Below are positions 16,526 to 24,472 of a stretch of DNA of 64,000 nucleotides, in pieces. Below the pieces are notes generated by a model. It saw only the letters and a list, made by a program, of their open reading frames with translations. It had not been told where the DNA came from and made no database searches. Source of the DNA: Nostoc sp. 'Peltigera membranacea cyanobiont' N6 (GTDB taxonomy: Bacteria > Cyanobacteriota > Cyanobacteriia > Cyanobacteriales > Nostocaceae); contig NZ_CP026681.1 of NCBI RefSeq assembly GCF_002949735.1, forward strand, positions 3,596,001 to 3,660,000, written 5' to 3'. Position 1 is the stretch's first letter, and each line of letters begins with the position of its first letter. Both the position numbers and the translations under genes were made by a program.

Positions 16526-17677
16526 TTAAGGTGCTTGCCCAAAAGCCTGGGCTATAGCATTGCGGGCAATCTTAGGTTTTAGGTTCTCATCGAAGGGAAG
16601 CGGACGCAGAAATTTCCAGAGACTTGGATTGTCCCTATAGGTTTTCTTTGGCATCCAGTCGGGATGACGTATCCAGGTATGACGGTCGGTAATTCCCCAT
16701 GTAATCACAGTATCAACTTTAGCAGCAAAGCACAGGTCAAGATATCGCTTGTAACTGTCGGCTACCATCTGGTCTAGCTTTTGGATACTATCGGGTAGTG
16801 GGGTATCAATGATAATATCTAATTCTGTAATCATTGGTTTAACTCCCAAATCGTTAAGCCGTTTTAAGACAGAACTAAATCCTTTGGCATCAAAACCATA
16901 AGCGGTAGAAAACCATAGATGCGACTGGATGCCTGCGCCGTCAATTTTAACGCCACTATTCTTCAGATACTCAACCATTTTTAAGAAACGGCTTGATTTC
17001 CATGTAGCGCCTTCGATGCCAAAATCGTTTAGGTAAAATTTCTTGGTGTTATCAACTGAAGCGGCAATTTTAAACAGGTCTCGCATTAATTCTGGTTTTA
17101 ACCCTTTACGCAAACCGTAGGTAGCGTTATCAGTCTCATTTTCATTATCAGCGATAATTTCATTGGCAATATCCCAAGACTTTAAAACGGGGCTATTACG
17201 ATAATGCCCCATGACTCCTTTAACATGGCGTTCCATCGTCTCAAGAGTTGGGGGATAAGGAAGCCAGTCTGGTCTTCCCATGTGCCAGAAAAGGGTATGC
17301 CCATGTAATGCTATATTATTCTTCTGGCAGAAATTAGCGATCGCATCTGCTGATTCAAAGGTAAATTTTCCTGGCTGTGGTTCAGTGGCATTCCATTTTA
17401 ATTCACCATTCGGTGTCACAATCGAACACTCACGAGCAATTAGGTTAGCGTAATCTTTATCTTTCAGCAAAAATTCAGCATCAACTGCTGCGCCATAACG
17501 CTTACCTTTAGCAGCAGCTACTTGCCGAAGCGGAGAATCTACATTTGTATAAGTTCCTGCAATATAATTCGTACTCTGGTCTTCTTTCTGCTTATCCTTT
17601 TGTAAAAAGCCCATAGTCAACAAGGCAGAAAGGGTTGTGTATCCTGCTCTTGTTAAAAATTTTCTCCGATAAGGCAT
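16526..17677 (-). CDS. Glycoside hydrolase family 10 endo-xylanase
   Basis: This 383-residue GH10 enzyme has catalytic residues Glu173 (acid/base, in WDIANEI) and Glu285 (nucleophile, in MITELDI), plus other GH10 marks such as GHTLFWH and the QSHLW loop. The N-terminus MPYRRKFLTRAGYTTLSALL has a twin-arginine pattern and hydrophobic stretch, so export by Tat is likely. GH10 enzymes cut beta-1,4-xylan. In a cyanobacterium it might act on the sheath, on plant hosts or on decaying plant matter. No carbohydrate-binding module is present and no other polysaccharide genes are nearby. Confidence 0.92.
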   Translation of the reverse strand: MPYRRKFLTRAGYTTLSALLTMGFLQKDKQKEDQSTNYIAGTYTNVDSPLRQVAAAKGKRYGAAVDAEFLLKDKDYANLIARECSIVTPNGELKWNATEPQPGKFTFESADAIANFCQKNNIALHGHTLFWHMGRPDWLPYPPTLETMERHVKGVMGHYRNSPVLKSWDIANEIIADNENETDNATYGLRKGLKPELMRDLFKIAASVDNTKKFYLNDFGIEGATWKSSRFLKMVEYLKNSGVKIDGAGIQSHLWFSTAYGFDAKGFSSVLKRLNDLGVKPMITELDIIIDTPLPDSIQKLDQMVADSYKRYLDLCFAAKVDTVITWGITDRHTWIRHPDWMPKKTYRDNPSLWKFLRPLPFDENLKPKIARNAIAQAFGQAP

Positions 17678-17782
17678 AAATTTTACTTAATTAAGAAACA
17701 CACGAATTATTATATTACATAATCAGTTTTGAGACTTTTTGAGGTTTGGTGATGATTCCCACTGGTCTATTTTTTACCTTAA

Positions 17783-18148
17783 CTAGTCATCTTCAATCAG
17801 AACTGTAACAGCTGCGATCGCAATCAACATTTCATCATTTTTATCATTGAGTTCGGGAATCGCCCGCCCTTGAACCACCATCCCCCCAGATTCTACGGTG
17901 AGGGTTTTTCGCCCAAATGGTAATACAGCAAGTACCTCTTCTTCTCTAACTTGTTCTGGGTATGGCACTGCTACCTGAACCTCTATAATCATTTGATTGG
18001 GGTGACTTAAACCTGCAACCTCCCAAACACCAGGTAAAGCATTGTGAGCGATCGCATTACGAACAGCCCTAGATGCTGCTACAGTTGGTTCTTGTCCATG
18101 CTGATCTATTCCCATCCCCATCTCGATAATCAAGCGTTTACGCGCCAT
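17783..18148 (-). CDS. Lin0512-family conserved protein
   Basis: This 121-residue protein starts at the ATG at 18148, preceded by GGAG. The N-terminal block MARKRLIIEMGMGIDQHGQ and the repeated pattern of acidic and valine-rich strands fit the Lin0512 family, an uncharacterised group of small alpha/beta proteins that probably assemble as oligomers. No catalytic motif is certain, although EMGMGIDQHG is strongly conserved in the family. It stands alone in the same direction as the xylanase gene. No function is claimed. Confidence 0.75.
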   Translation of the reverse strand: MARKRLIIEMGMGIDQHGQEPTVAASRAVRNAIAHNALPGVWEVAGLSHPNQMIIEVQVAVPYPEQVREEEVLAVLPFGRKTLTVESGGMVVQGRAIPELNDKNDEMLIAIAAVTVLIEDD

Positions 18149-18316
18149 TGCTATCTCCAGTAAATTTGCACCTTTCACTTTATATAAATCAGGAGTCAAA
18201 AGTCTGAATCTAGAGTTTTCTGAATACTGACTTCTAACTCCCCAAGCAAGAGAATATATCTATAGCCTTCTGGGAAAGAGGTAAAATTCGTGGCAGATTC
18301 TGATTAGTTTTGGAAC

Positions 18317-18447
18317 TTAGGGAACTCCAAAAAATAAATTATTCAATTTGTCTACTCAACTAGACTTCTTTCTTCCTTGTCTCCCTTATCTTCCTTGTCC
18401 CCCTTGTCCCTCTGCGACGGAATATTTTTTTACTTGGAAATCCCTTA
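18317..18447. mobile_element. MITE-like element, family C, copy 2
   Basis: This 131-base element starts TTAGGGAACTCCAAAAAATA and ends TACTTGGAAATCCCTTA, matching the family C ends near 8781. The interior is rich in CTT and CCTTGTC repeats. It ends 16 bases before the stop codon of the leftward cNMP-binding gene, so like copy 1 it lies at a gene 3' end. Confidence 0.62.
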
Positions 18448-18463
18448 TACGGGCTGAGGTGAT

Positions 18464-18832
18464 TTAGATCATACGCTGCAAGCGACTCAGACGCTCTGAG
18501 TAACTTTTCATCACCTGTATAGCAAACATGGGTGTTTCCTGAACAGCAAAGAGAAACCCTTCGCGATCGAGGAAACCTAGTTTGCTATCCACCTTAGCAA
18601 TGGCTGTGTAAGTTCTATTTTGCACTCCTACAAGTACCCCAACACCAAAAATTTCGCCCGTTTCAATGGTTTCTACAACCTTGCCATTGACTAATATATC
18701 TACCTCTCCTTCCAGAATGCCGTAGATTTTGTCACCAGACTGTCCTTCTTCAAAGATGACTTCGCCTGCGGAAAATGCTTGAGGATCGGGTTGTTTTTGA
18801 AAGATACTGACTGTTAATACAGGACTTAGCAT
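18464..18832 (-). CDS. Cyclic nucleotide-binding domain protein
   Basis: This 122-residue single-domain protein starts at the ATG at 18832. The cNMP-binding beta barrel is visible: FSAGEVIFEEGQSGDKIYGILEGEVDILVNGK, then ETIETGEIFG. The phosphate-binding segment that normally reads GExA(L/I)...RxA is changed (GEIFGVGVLVGVQNRTYTAIA), so nucleotide binding is uncertain. No DNA-binding domain is present, so it is not a CRP-type regulator by itself. The C-terminal helix (MKSYSERLSRLQRMI) could make dimers. It may be a small regulatory subunit. Confidence 0.78.
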   Translation of the reverse strand: MLSPVLTVSIFQKQPDPQAFSAGEVIFEEGQSGDKIYGILEGEVDILVNGKVVETIETGEIFGVGVLVGVQNRTYTAIAKVDSKLGFLDREGFLFAVQETPMFAIQVMKSYSERLSRLQRMI

Positions 18833-19040
18833 TAGAGCAACCCCAAAATTATTGGTTTTTAGACGAAACTTTTTGATAGCTTTAGGCGAACCCAAAAAAG
18901 TATACTACTTTATGTTGGTTAACTCTCAATCTCCACAAAATTCCTGATTAGTCCCCTAATCGTCTAAAAACCTTTCCCTGGCTTTACTAGGCAAAACCGC
19001 CCCTCTCGCCCGTCGGAGCTACGGTGTACGCACAAGTCTT

Positions 19041-19247
19041 CTAGAGTTTGGCTTCTTCGCCAGAAACAATTTCACCCCGCAAAGCTTCCACTGTTTCTAT
19101 TGCTTTAACAAAGGTATTGTAAGCTGAGTTAAACTGTTTTTCGTCTTGGTATAACCTGCCGAGATTTGACAAAGTTTCTGCATGGTTTTGAGGAAAAGCG
19201 CTGCGCGTTCTTACTTCCAGTGCAGCAGAATAAGCAGCGATCGCCAA
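19041..19247 (-). pseudogene. Fragment of a tetratricopeptide-repeat protein
   Basis: About 68 codons encode part of a TPR array of the kind found with CHAT domains (AIAAYSAALEVRTRSAFPQN, then HAETLSNLGRLYQDEKQFNSAY). An in-frame TAG immediately precedes the fragment, no start codon other than TTG is available, and no CHAT domain follows. Both flanks are filled with small dispersed repeats. It is best read as the remnant of a larger gene broken by repeat insertion. Confidence 0.6.
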
Positions 19248-19253
19248 CTAAGG

Positions 19254-19326
19254 GTTCTCTCAAAGGGAGAGGCTAGCGTCAAGGGGTCTCTCCAAATGGA
19301 TCGTCTGGCGTGTGGGGTACAATGAC
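19254..19326. repeat. Dispersed small-repeat debris
   Basis: CTCTCAAAGGGAGAGGCTAG and GTCTCTCCAAATGG form an imperfect inverted repeat of a type common between Nostoc genes. A related sequence GCTACGGTGTAC(G/A)CACAAGTCTT occurs at 19018-19040 and again at 36183-36206. Confidence 0.5.
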
Positions 19327-19457
19327 TGTGGGAATTATAACTAATTGATATTATGCCTCTGGCTAACGCACCATCCAAAAGCTTTGGTGCGTTATACGCG
19401 ATAACACACCCTACAGATACTTAGATTTATTTCATAAATCAAATCGGATTCCTATAT
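19327..19457. mobile_element. MITE-like element, family B, copy 3 (degraded left end)
   Basis: The right end TCATAAATCAAATCGGATTC plus CTATAT and the core GGTGCGTTA...TAACACACCCTAC match family B. The left end near 19327 is strongly diverged. It ends ten bases before the stop codon of the leftward cbiO gene. Confidence 0.6.
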
Positions 19458-19466
19458 GTGGGTAAA

Positions 19467-20261
19467 TTAAACAAGTTCGCGGTATCGAGATGCCTTAACA
19501 GGTGCATGTTCTAACTGACAGTAAGGGCGGCTATAGCAGAGTGGTGACTCTAAAGCGTGCCCATCTAAAAACTCTGGATTACTCATTACCTGTTCGGTTG
19601 GGCCATCATATACGATTTGACCTTGGCTGAGAACAACAGTGCGATCGCATAAATCTAAAGCTAAATCTAAATCATGGGTTGCAATCAGTTGTGTCAGAGG
19701 TAAGGTTTGTAACAACTCAATAAATTGCCGACGAGAACGGGGATCTAACTGAGCAGAGGGTTCATCCAATACTAATATCTGTGGGTTCATTGCCAAGACT
19801 CCAGCGATCGCAATCCGTTTCTTTTCACCTCCAGATAAATTATTGGTATAGCGTTGTCCATACCATTGGGGATCGATGTCCACTGCTGCCATTGCTTGCA
19901 GAGTTCGCTGGAGCAATTCTTCACCTTGCACACCCATATTGAGCGGCCCAAAAGCAACATCTTCCCAAACTGTTGGCATAAACAACTGATTATCTGGATT
20001 CTGAAACACCAAACCCACAAAATTCCGAATATTTCGCAAATTTTCCGAATTTACAGACCACTCTCCAATTGTCACCTCTCCCGCTTGTGGCATGATAATT
20101 CCATTCAGATGTAACAGCAGTGTGGATTTTCCCGAACCATTGGCTCCGATTAATGCCACTCGCTCTGTTGCCTTGATAGACAAATTTATTTTGTCTAAAG
20201 CTTGAGTCCCATCAGGATAGGTATAGCTAAGATTTTGAATTGATATTGGATTATGGTGCAT
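19467..20261 (-). CDS. cbiO: ECF transporter ATPase CbiO (cobalt/nickel import), leftward operon
   Basis: This 264-residue ATPase is the last gene of the leftward cbiM-PDGLE-cbiQ-cbiO operon. Walker A is GANGSGKST (about 39-47), the signature is LSGGEKKR, Walker B is ILVLDEPSAQLDP and the switch His lies in IATHDLD. It powers the energy-coupling-factor importer whose S-component is the upstream CbiM-like protein. It starts 20 bases after cbiQ ends. The substrate could be nickel, because the other, riboswitch-controlled operon is the more likely cobalt system. Confidence 0.92.
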   Translation of the reverse strand: MHHNPISIQNLSYTYPDGTQALDKINLSIKATERVALIGANGSGKSTLLLHLNGIIMPQAGEVTIGEWSVNSENLRNIRNFVGLVFQNPDNQLFMPTVWEDVAFGPLNMGVQGEELLQRTLQAMAAVDIDPQWYGQRYTNNLSGGEKKRIAIAGVLAMNPQILVLDEPSAQLDPRSRRQFIELLQTLPLTQLIATHDLDLALDLCDRTVVLSQGQIVYDGPTEQVMSNPEFLDGHALESPLCYSRPYCQLEHAPVKASRYRELV

Positions 20262-20281
20262 TGAGATAACACGAAAAAAAG

Positions 20282-21061
20282 TTATTTCCGCCAGTAAATA
20301 GCCTGACCCAATAGTGCCAAAATTACAGTCAGACTTAAAGCTACAACATCAGATTGTCCCCCTAGCGAGACTTTTTCCATCATTGGTGGCACTCCTTGAT
20401 AGCCTCGTGAGAGCATCGCCTGATAAACGAGATTTCCGCGATCGTAAGTGCGGATAAATAGCGCTCCAATCATGTTGCCAACAATTAACCGAATAGAGCG
20501 ATTCCTGTTCATCAGATTTCGAGACTCTGCCGCCCGACGCATAGCGTTAAACTCGCCAATCAACACACTGATATAGCGATACATCGATGCCAGAATTGCA
20601 ACTAATAGTGGTGGAGTTCTCAATTCCAACAGGGCATGAAGGAGCGCTGTTACCGAAGTGGTTAAAGTTAGTAAGTTTAGTATTAGCAGCGATAACAGAG
20701 CCTTAAGCGTGACACTACCTAAGACAGTTAACCCCACCGTTGTAATCTGCAATGGCCCCCAAGACCACAACACCTCACCACCACCCCGAAATAAAGTACC
20801 CAACAGAACCACACTAATAAACGTTAACTCAACTGCTAACCGTTTCACTAGTACTGATAGAGTGACTTTACTTAGCAATATGAGGCTGATTAAAGCTAAT
20901 CCATAAATAGCCCAAGTCCACCAATGCCCATCTGGTGTGAGAACATTGGCAAACACAAACAATAAGGTACAAAGTATCCGGGTACGGGGAGCGAGTTTGT
21001 GCCAGAGAGTCGCTTGTTTGCTATCGACATCTAATACAAATACTCCAACGTGCAGCAGCAT
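20282..21061 (-). CDS. cbiQ: ECF transporter transmembrane protein CbiQ, leftward operon
   Basis: This 259-residue membrane protein of the CbiQ family couples ATP hydrolysis to substrate capture. Five or more hydrophobic segments are present. The cytoplasmic coupling motifs appear as MRRAAESRNLM and, later, AMLSRGYQG (the family ARG motifs that dock into the ATPases). The start codon at 21061 has AGGAA about ten bases before it. It is followed by cbiO and preceded by the PDGLE protein. Confidence 0.92.
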   Translation of the reverse strand: MLLHVGVFVLDVDSKQATLWHKLAPRTRILCTLLFVFANVLTPDGHWWTWAIYGLALISLILLSKVTLSVLVKRLAVELTFISVVLLGTLFRGGGEVLWSWGPLQITTVGLTVLGSVTLKALLSLLILNLLTLTTSVTALLHALLELRTPPLLVAILASMYRYISVLIGEFNAMRRAAESRNLMNRNRSIRLIVGNMIGALFIRTYDRGNLVYQAMLSRGYQGVPPMMEKVSLGGQSDVVALSLTVILALLGQAIYWRK

Positions 21062-21104
21062 GATGTTAAGTTCCTATCTGTATTTGATTCCTAATTACGA
21101 ATTG

Positions 21105-21479
21105 TTAATCTGGCGCATCTGAGTCGGAATCAGCGTCATACTGTGTAGAAGGTAAACTAGAACCACGAATAACTAGTTTGCCAATACCCCAAGCTAAACC
21201 GAAAGTTGCTAATGTTCCAATTAATCCAGCTAATGGAGTAGCGATCGCTTCTGGTACTCCTCTGAGGGCATACTCATCAAAAATTCCATAAAAGGGTAAT
21301 TTCTGAGCGGGTTTCTCTCCAAGTTCTTTGCTGTCAAACTTTAGGTCTTGGGAAACTCTATCTAGCCCATCTGGGTTTTTACTTGCTAGTGGCGAAAGGA
21401 AAATTGCAATCAATAAGGCAATACCTAAGCCAGCGATAACAAAAGCCCGGTTGCGCGATCGCGAGAGATTGCTACTCAT
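21105..21479 (-). CDS. PDGLE-domain (CbiN/NikN-like) subunit of the ECF cobalt/nickel transporter
   Basis: This 124-residue protein has one N-terminal hydrophobic segment (about 11-30), the PDGLDRVSQDLKF motif that defines the PDGLE domain, and a second membrane segment near 80-100. PDGLE subunits replace or resemble CbiN and NikN and are needed for efficient Ni2+ or Co2+ uptake with the M component. The C-terminus is acidic (DADSDSDAPD). It lies between cbiM and cbiQ with short spacers, consistent with one transcript. Confidence 0.87.
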   Translation of the reverse strand: MSSNLSRSRNRAFVIAGLGIALLIAIFLSPLASKNPDGLDRVSQDLKFDSKELGEKPAQKLPFYGIFDEYALRGVPEAIATPLAGLIGTLATFGLAWGIGKLVIRGSSLPSTQYDADSDSDAPD

Positions 21480-21509
21480 AAGTATTAAATCCTGATTTAG
21501 TCACACCTT

Positions 21510-22262
21510 TTAATAACGAGAAACGGGACCAGACATAGGTGATTTTGTCTGACGGGGTGGATCGTAAAATAAATCAGGTCGAGTCCGCCAAATAAAACTA
21601 AGTGCTACTACGGTAATCAGCGCCTCGCCAATGCCAATTACGACATGCCAAGAAGCCATTGCTGTTAAACCTACCGCCAGAGGAACCGTTCCAGACACAG
21701 CTAGTTCTAAGGCACACATAACTGAAGCTACCACTACGCTTGTCCAAGCAGCGATCGCCGCACCAATTGTCATACCTCGTAAGGTATCGCGCCCAGTAGC
21801 AAATCTTATTGTGCGATAGAGATAGTAACCACCAAAGGTACCGATTAATCCCATGTTAAAGATGTTCGCCCCTAAAACTGTTAGTCCACCATCTTGAAAT
21901 AGAACAGCTTGCACGATAAACACTGCAACCATAACTAGCGATCCAGCCCAAGGCCCTAATAAAGCTCCAGCTAGTGTTCCGCCCAAAAGGTGTCCAGAAG
22001 TGCCTCCTGGAATCGGGAAATTGATCATTTGCGCTGCAAAGATAAATGCTGCACAAACTCCCATTAAAGGTACTGCTCGTTCTTGGTATTCTGCTTGCGA
22101 TCGCTTAATAGCTAGTGTAATTAAAGCAAGAGCAATTATCCAGGTGACAAGGATAACGGGTAAGTTCAAGAAGCCATCTGGAATGTGCATAGCTAAATGC
22201 GGCTGTATTACCCAGTACAGCCAGCCGAAGGACGAAGCACCCATAAATGGTATTGTTTCCAT
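21510..22262 (-). CDS. cbiM: ECF cobalt/nickel transporter substrate-specific protein CbiM/NikM, leftward operon
   Basis: This is the 250-residue metal-binding S-component, with about seven membrane segments. In this family the mature N-terminus MHIPDGF binds the metal through its amino group and the second-position His. That motif occurs here at residue 25, so either translation begins at the internal ATG (22190) or a 24-residue leader is removed. The ATG at 22262 has AAGGA upstream and 22190 has no ribosome-binding site. PGGTSGHLLGGTLAG is the conserved metal-site helix. Operon partners follow directly. Confidence 0.9.
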   Translation of the reverse strand: METIPFMGASSFGWLYWVIQPHLAMHIPDGFLNLPVILVTWIIALALITLAIKRSQAEYQERAVPLMGVCAAFIFAAQMINFPIPGGTSGHLLGGTLAGALLGPWAGSLVMVAVFIVQAVLFQDGGLTVLGANIFNMGLIGTFGGYYLYRTIRFATGRDTLRGMTIGAAIAAWTSVVVASVMCALELAVSGTVPLAVGLTAMASWHVVIGIGEALITVVALSFIWRTRPDLFYDPPRQTKSPMSGPVSRY

Positions 22263-22362
22263 GTTTAAGAAGTGTCCTTTGCAGCCAGATTGATTTAAGC
22301 GTCCAGTTGTCTAGTAGACCACGTATTCTCTAGAAACTTCAATCCACTAGGGGGGCATATTA

Positions 22363-22391
22363 AATACAATTTAGATCGATCGTATTATTGT
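22363..22391. promoter_or_regulatory. Inverted repeat between the two ECF operons
   Basis: Nested inverted repeats AATAC...GTATT (22363-22386) and ACAAT...ATTGT (22366-22391) flank the palindrome GATCGATC. The site is about 100 bases upstream of the leftward cbiM and before the riboswitch of the rightward operon. It could bind a metal regulator; it does not match the known NikR spacing. Confidence 0.3.
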
Positions 22392-22429
22392 GTTCGCGGT
22401 TTTGATGCTTGAGTAATGGTGATATAGTT

Positions 22430-22568
22430 ACTCCAATCGGTTCTGATGGGGAGCATAACGCCACGCTGCGCTATCGGACGCAAGGGGGAAAGTCCGGTGT
22501 GAATCCGGCGCTGTCCCGCAACTGTGAGCCAAAATTAGGTGAGTCAGGATGCCCGCCGATGGGAACCA
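22430..22568 (+). promoter_or_regulatory. Cobalamin riboswitch
   Basis: The conserved core is clear: GGGGGAAAGTCCGGTGTGAA, then TCCGGCGCTGTCCCGCAACTG, and a B12-box-like end GAGTCAGGATGCCCGCC. It begins with TCGGTTCTGATGGGG and ends about 30 bases before the rightward cbiM. Adenosylcobalamin binding normally shuts such operons off. This implies that the rightward transporter imports cobalt for B12 synthesis. The boundaries are approximate. Confidence 0.93.
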
Positions 22569-22600
22569 ATTCGTTTACATAAATCTGCGAGGTACAGGTT

Positions 22601-23377
22601 ATGAAAAGAAAAAAACAGGCGTTAGTTAGTCTAACCCTGATGGGAGTTATCAGTTTTTACTTGGTAGTTGGTTTACCCCAACCCGCTTATGCCATGCACA
22701 TTATGGAAGGTTTTTTACCAGTGCAGTGGGCAATTTTTTGGTGGGTTGTGGCATTACCATTTTTTTTATTAGGATTGCGTAGTCTGACACGCATTACCCA
22801 AGCTAACCCGGAACTAAAACTACTACTGGGCTTGGCTGGTGCTTTCACTTTCGTGTTGTCAGCGTTGAAAATCCCTTCCGTCACAGGTAGCTGTTCTCAT
22901 CCGACAGGGACAGGGTTAGGTGCGGTGCTGTTTGGTCCCCTCACCATGACAGTTTTAGGTAGCTTGGTATTGTTATTTCAAGCTTTGTTACTGGCACATG
23001 GCGGCTTGACGACGCTGGGGGCAAATGCTTTTTCGATGGCGATCGCAGGGCCCTTTGCAGCTTACTGGATATATAATCTGACAATGAAGTTGGGTGGTAA
23101 ACAAAGAATCGCCATATTTCTCGCAGCTGCGATCGCAGATTTACTCACTTACGTTATCACTTCTATTCAACTCGCCCTAGCTTTTCCTGCCCCCGTTGGT
23201 GGATTTATTGCTTCATTTATCAAGTTCGCCGGAATTTTTGCTATAACTCAAGTTCCCTTAGCAATTAGTGAAGGATTACTAACTGTGTTGGTATGGAACT
23301 GGCTGCAATCTTATAATCCTCAAGAATTGGAACTGTTGCAATTAATCAAGCGAGGAAATGGTAATGAGTCAATCTAA
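22601..23377 (+). CDS. cbiM: ECF cobalt transporter substrate-specific protein CbiM, rightward operon
   Basis: This 258-residue protein has a classic signal peptide (MKRKKQALVSLTLMGVISFY, ending PQPAYA) directly before MHIMEGFLP at residue 32. Cleavage therefore exposes the metal-binding Met-His terminus that CbiM needs. A second metal-site segment, SVTGSCSHPTGTGLGAVLFG, is typical of cobalt-type CbiM. It is the first gene behind the cobalamin riboswitch and overlaps cbiN slightly. Substrate assignment as cobalt rests on the riboswitch and on the sequence class. Confidence 0.94.
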   Translation: MKRKKQALVSLTLMGVISFYLVVGLPQPAYAMHIMEGFLPVQWAIFWWVVALPFFLLGLRSLTRITQANPELKLLLGLAGAFTFVLSALKIPSVTGSCSHPTGTGLGAVLFGPLTMTVLGSLVLLFQALLLAHGGLTTLGANAFSMAIAGPFAAYWIYNLTMKLGGKQRIAIFLAAAIADLLTYVITSIQLALAFPAPVGGFIASFIKFAGIFAITQVPLAISEGLLTVLVWNWLQSYNPQELELLQLIKRGNGNESI

Positions 23378-23663
23378 AAAAGGGTTGAGTAACTGGCTGT
23401 TGGTAGTAGCTGTCTTAGCTTTAGCAGTTGCACCATTAATATTTGTACGTGGTGGGGAATTTGCCGGTTCTGATGACAAAGCTGAAAAAGCAATTACTGA
23501 AATCCAGCCTGGATATAAACCCTGGTTTAAATCATTTTTTGAACCAGCTAGTGGAGAAATAGAAAGCTTATTATTTGCTTCGCAAGCAGCTTTAGGTGCG
23601 GGAGTAGTCGGTTATGCAATTGGGTTGTATAAAGGACGTTCCCAACAAAAACGTGAAGAATGA
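23364..23663 (+). CDS. cbiN: Cobalt transport protein CbiN
   Basis: This 99-residue protein has two membrane segments (about 10-28 and 67-88) around an external loop, the CbiN layout. Conserved features are GGEFAGSDDKAEKAI and the YKPWFKSFFEPASGEIESLLF block. Two ATG codons, 23358 and 23364, are possible: GAGGA at 23352-23356 is too close to the first but eight bases from the second, so 23364 is preferred. The gene overlaps the end of cbiM. CbiN loads cobalt onto CbiM. Confidence 0.92.
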   Translation: MSQSKKGLSNWLLVVAVLALAVAPLIFVRGGEFAGSDDKAEKAITEIQPGYKPWFKSFFEPASGEIESLLFASQAALGAGVVGYAIGLYKGRSQQKREE

Positions 23664-24472
23664 GCCTGCAACTAGACACTTTAGCTTACACTAATCGACT
23701 GCGAAGATTACCACCAGAACATAAAATAATTTTTGCATTTACTACTCTTGCAATTTCCCTTGTTACCCATCCGCTAGTACAAATTTTGATAGCGCTTTGG
23801 CTGGGTGTTTGGACAGTTATTTATGCAAAAATTCCAGCTGGTGTTTATTTTCGGTTGTTAATGTTCACCATAGTTTTTTGTTTGACGAGTTTACCAGCCT
23901 TGATGGTGAATGGAGTTGCAATTACTGATTTGTCCAAGGTGCAATTAGACTCGTGGTATGGATTAACTCTCGGACACTTCTATATTTATATCAGTCATAG
24001 TGGCAGTATCCAAGCATGGGGAATTTTAACCAGAGCATTAGCTTGTGTTTCTTGCTTATATTTTCTCATGTTAACTGTCCCTTTCACGGAGATATTACAA
24101 ACTCTGCGTTACTTACGATTTCCTGTGCTTCTGAGCGATTTGTTATTACTAATGTATCGGTTTATTTTCATTCTGCTAAATACAGCTAGTGAATTGTTGA
24201 CTGCCCAAAATTCTCGTGGTGGCTACCGTACTTGGCGTAGTGGAATGAAAAGTTTAGCACTACTAATCGGACAACTATTACAGCGAACCTTACAACGATA
24301 TAGTCAGTTCTCTCTCGGACTGGAATCACGGGGTTTTGTGAGTGAATTTAGAGTTTGGCATCCCCGCCGTTATTATCCTCAAGGGCGATATATCATTGAA
24401 GCTATTTTCGGCTGTGTAGTATTAATAGCATTGGACTTTTGGCGGAATGCAGGAATATTTACTCGAATTTGA
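23660..24472 (+). CDS. cbiQ: ECF transporter transmembrane protein CbiQ, rightward operon
   Basis: This 270-residue membrane protein belongs to the CbiQ family, with hydrophobic segments across about 25-165 and a C-terminal segment near 245-262. Coupling motifs AQNSRGGY and LGLESRGFVSEF correspond to the two ATPase-docking helices. The start overlaps the stop of cbiN by four bases (ATGA), and its own end overlaps cbiO by 26 bases, so the operon is translationally coupled. It works with the downstream CbiO. Confidence 0.92.
   Translation: MSLQLDTLAYTNRLRRLPPEHKIIFAFTTLAISLVTHPLVQILIALWLGVWTVIYAKIPAGVYFRLLMFTIVFCLTSLPALMVNGVAITDLSKVQLDSWYGLTLGHFYIYISHSGSIQAWGILTRALACVSCLYFLMLTVPFTEILQTLRYLRFPVLLSDLLLLMYRFIFILLNTASELLTAQNSRGGYRTWRSGMKSLALLIGQLLQRTLQRYSQFSLGLESRGFVSEFRVWHPRRYYPQGRYIIEAIFGCVVLIALDFWRNAGIFTRI

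Noticed and set aside
22363..22391. NikR operator
   Set aside because: The half-sites and spacing do not match the known NikR pattern; it is kept only as an unassigned inverted repeat.
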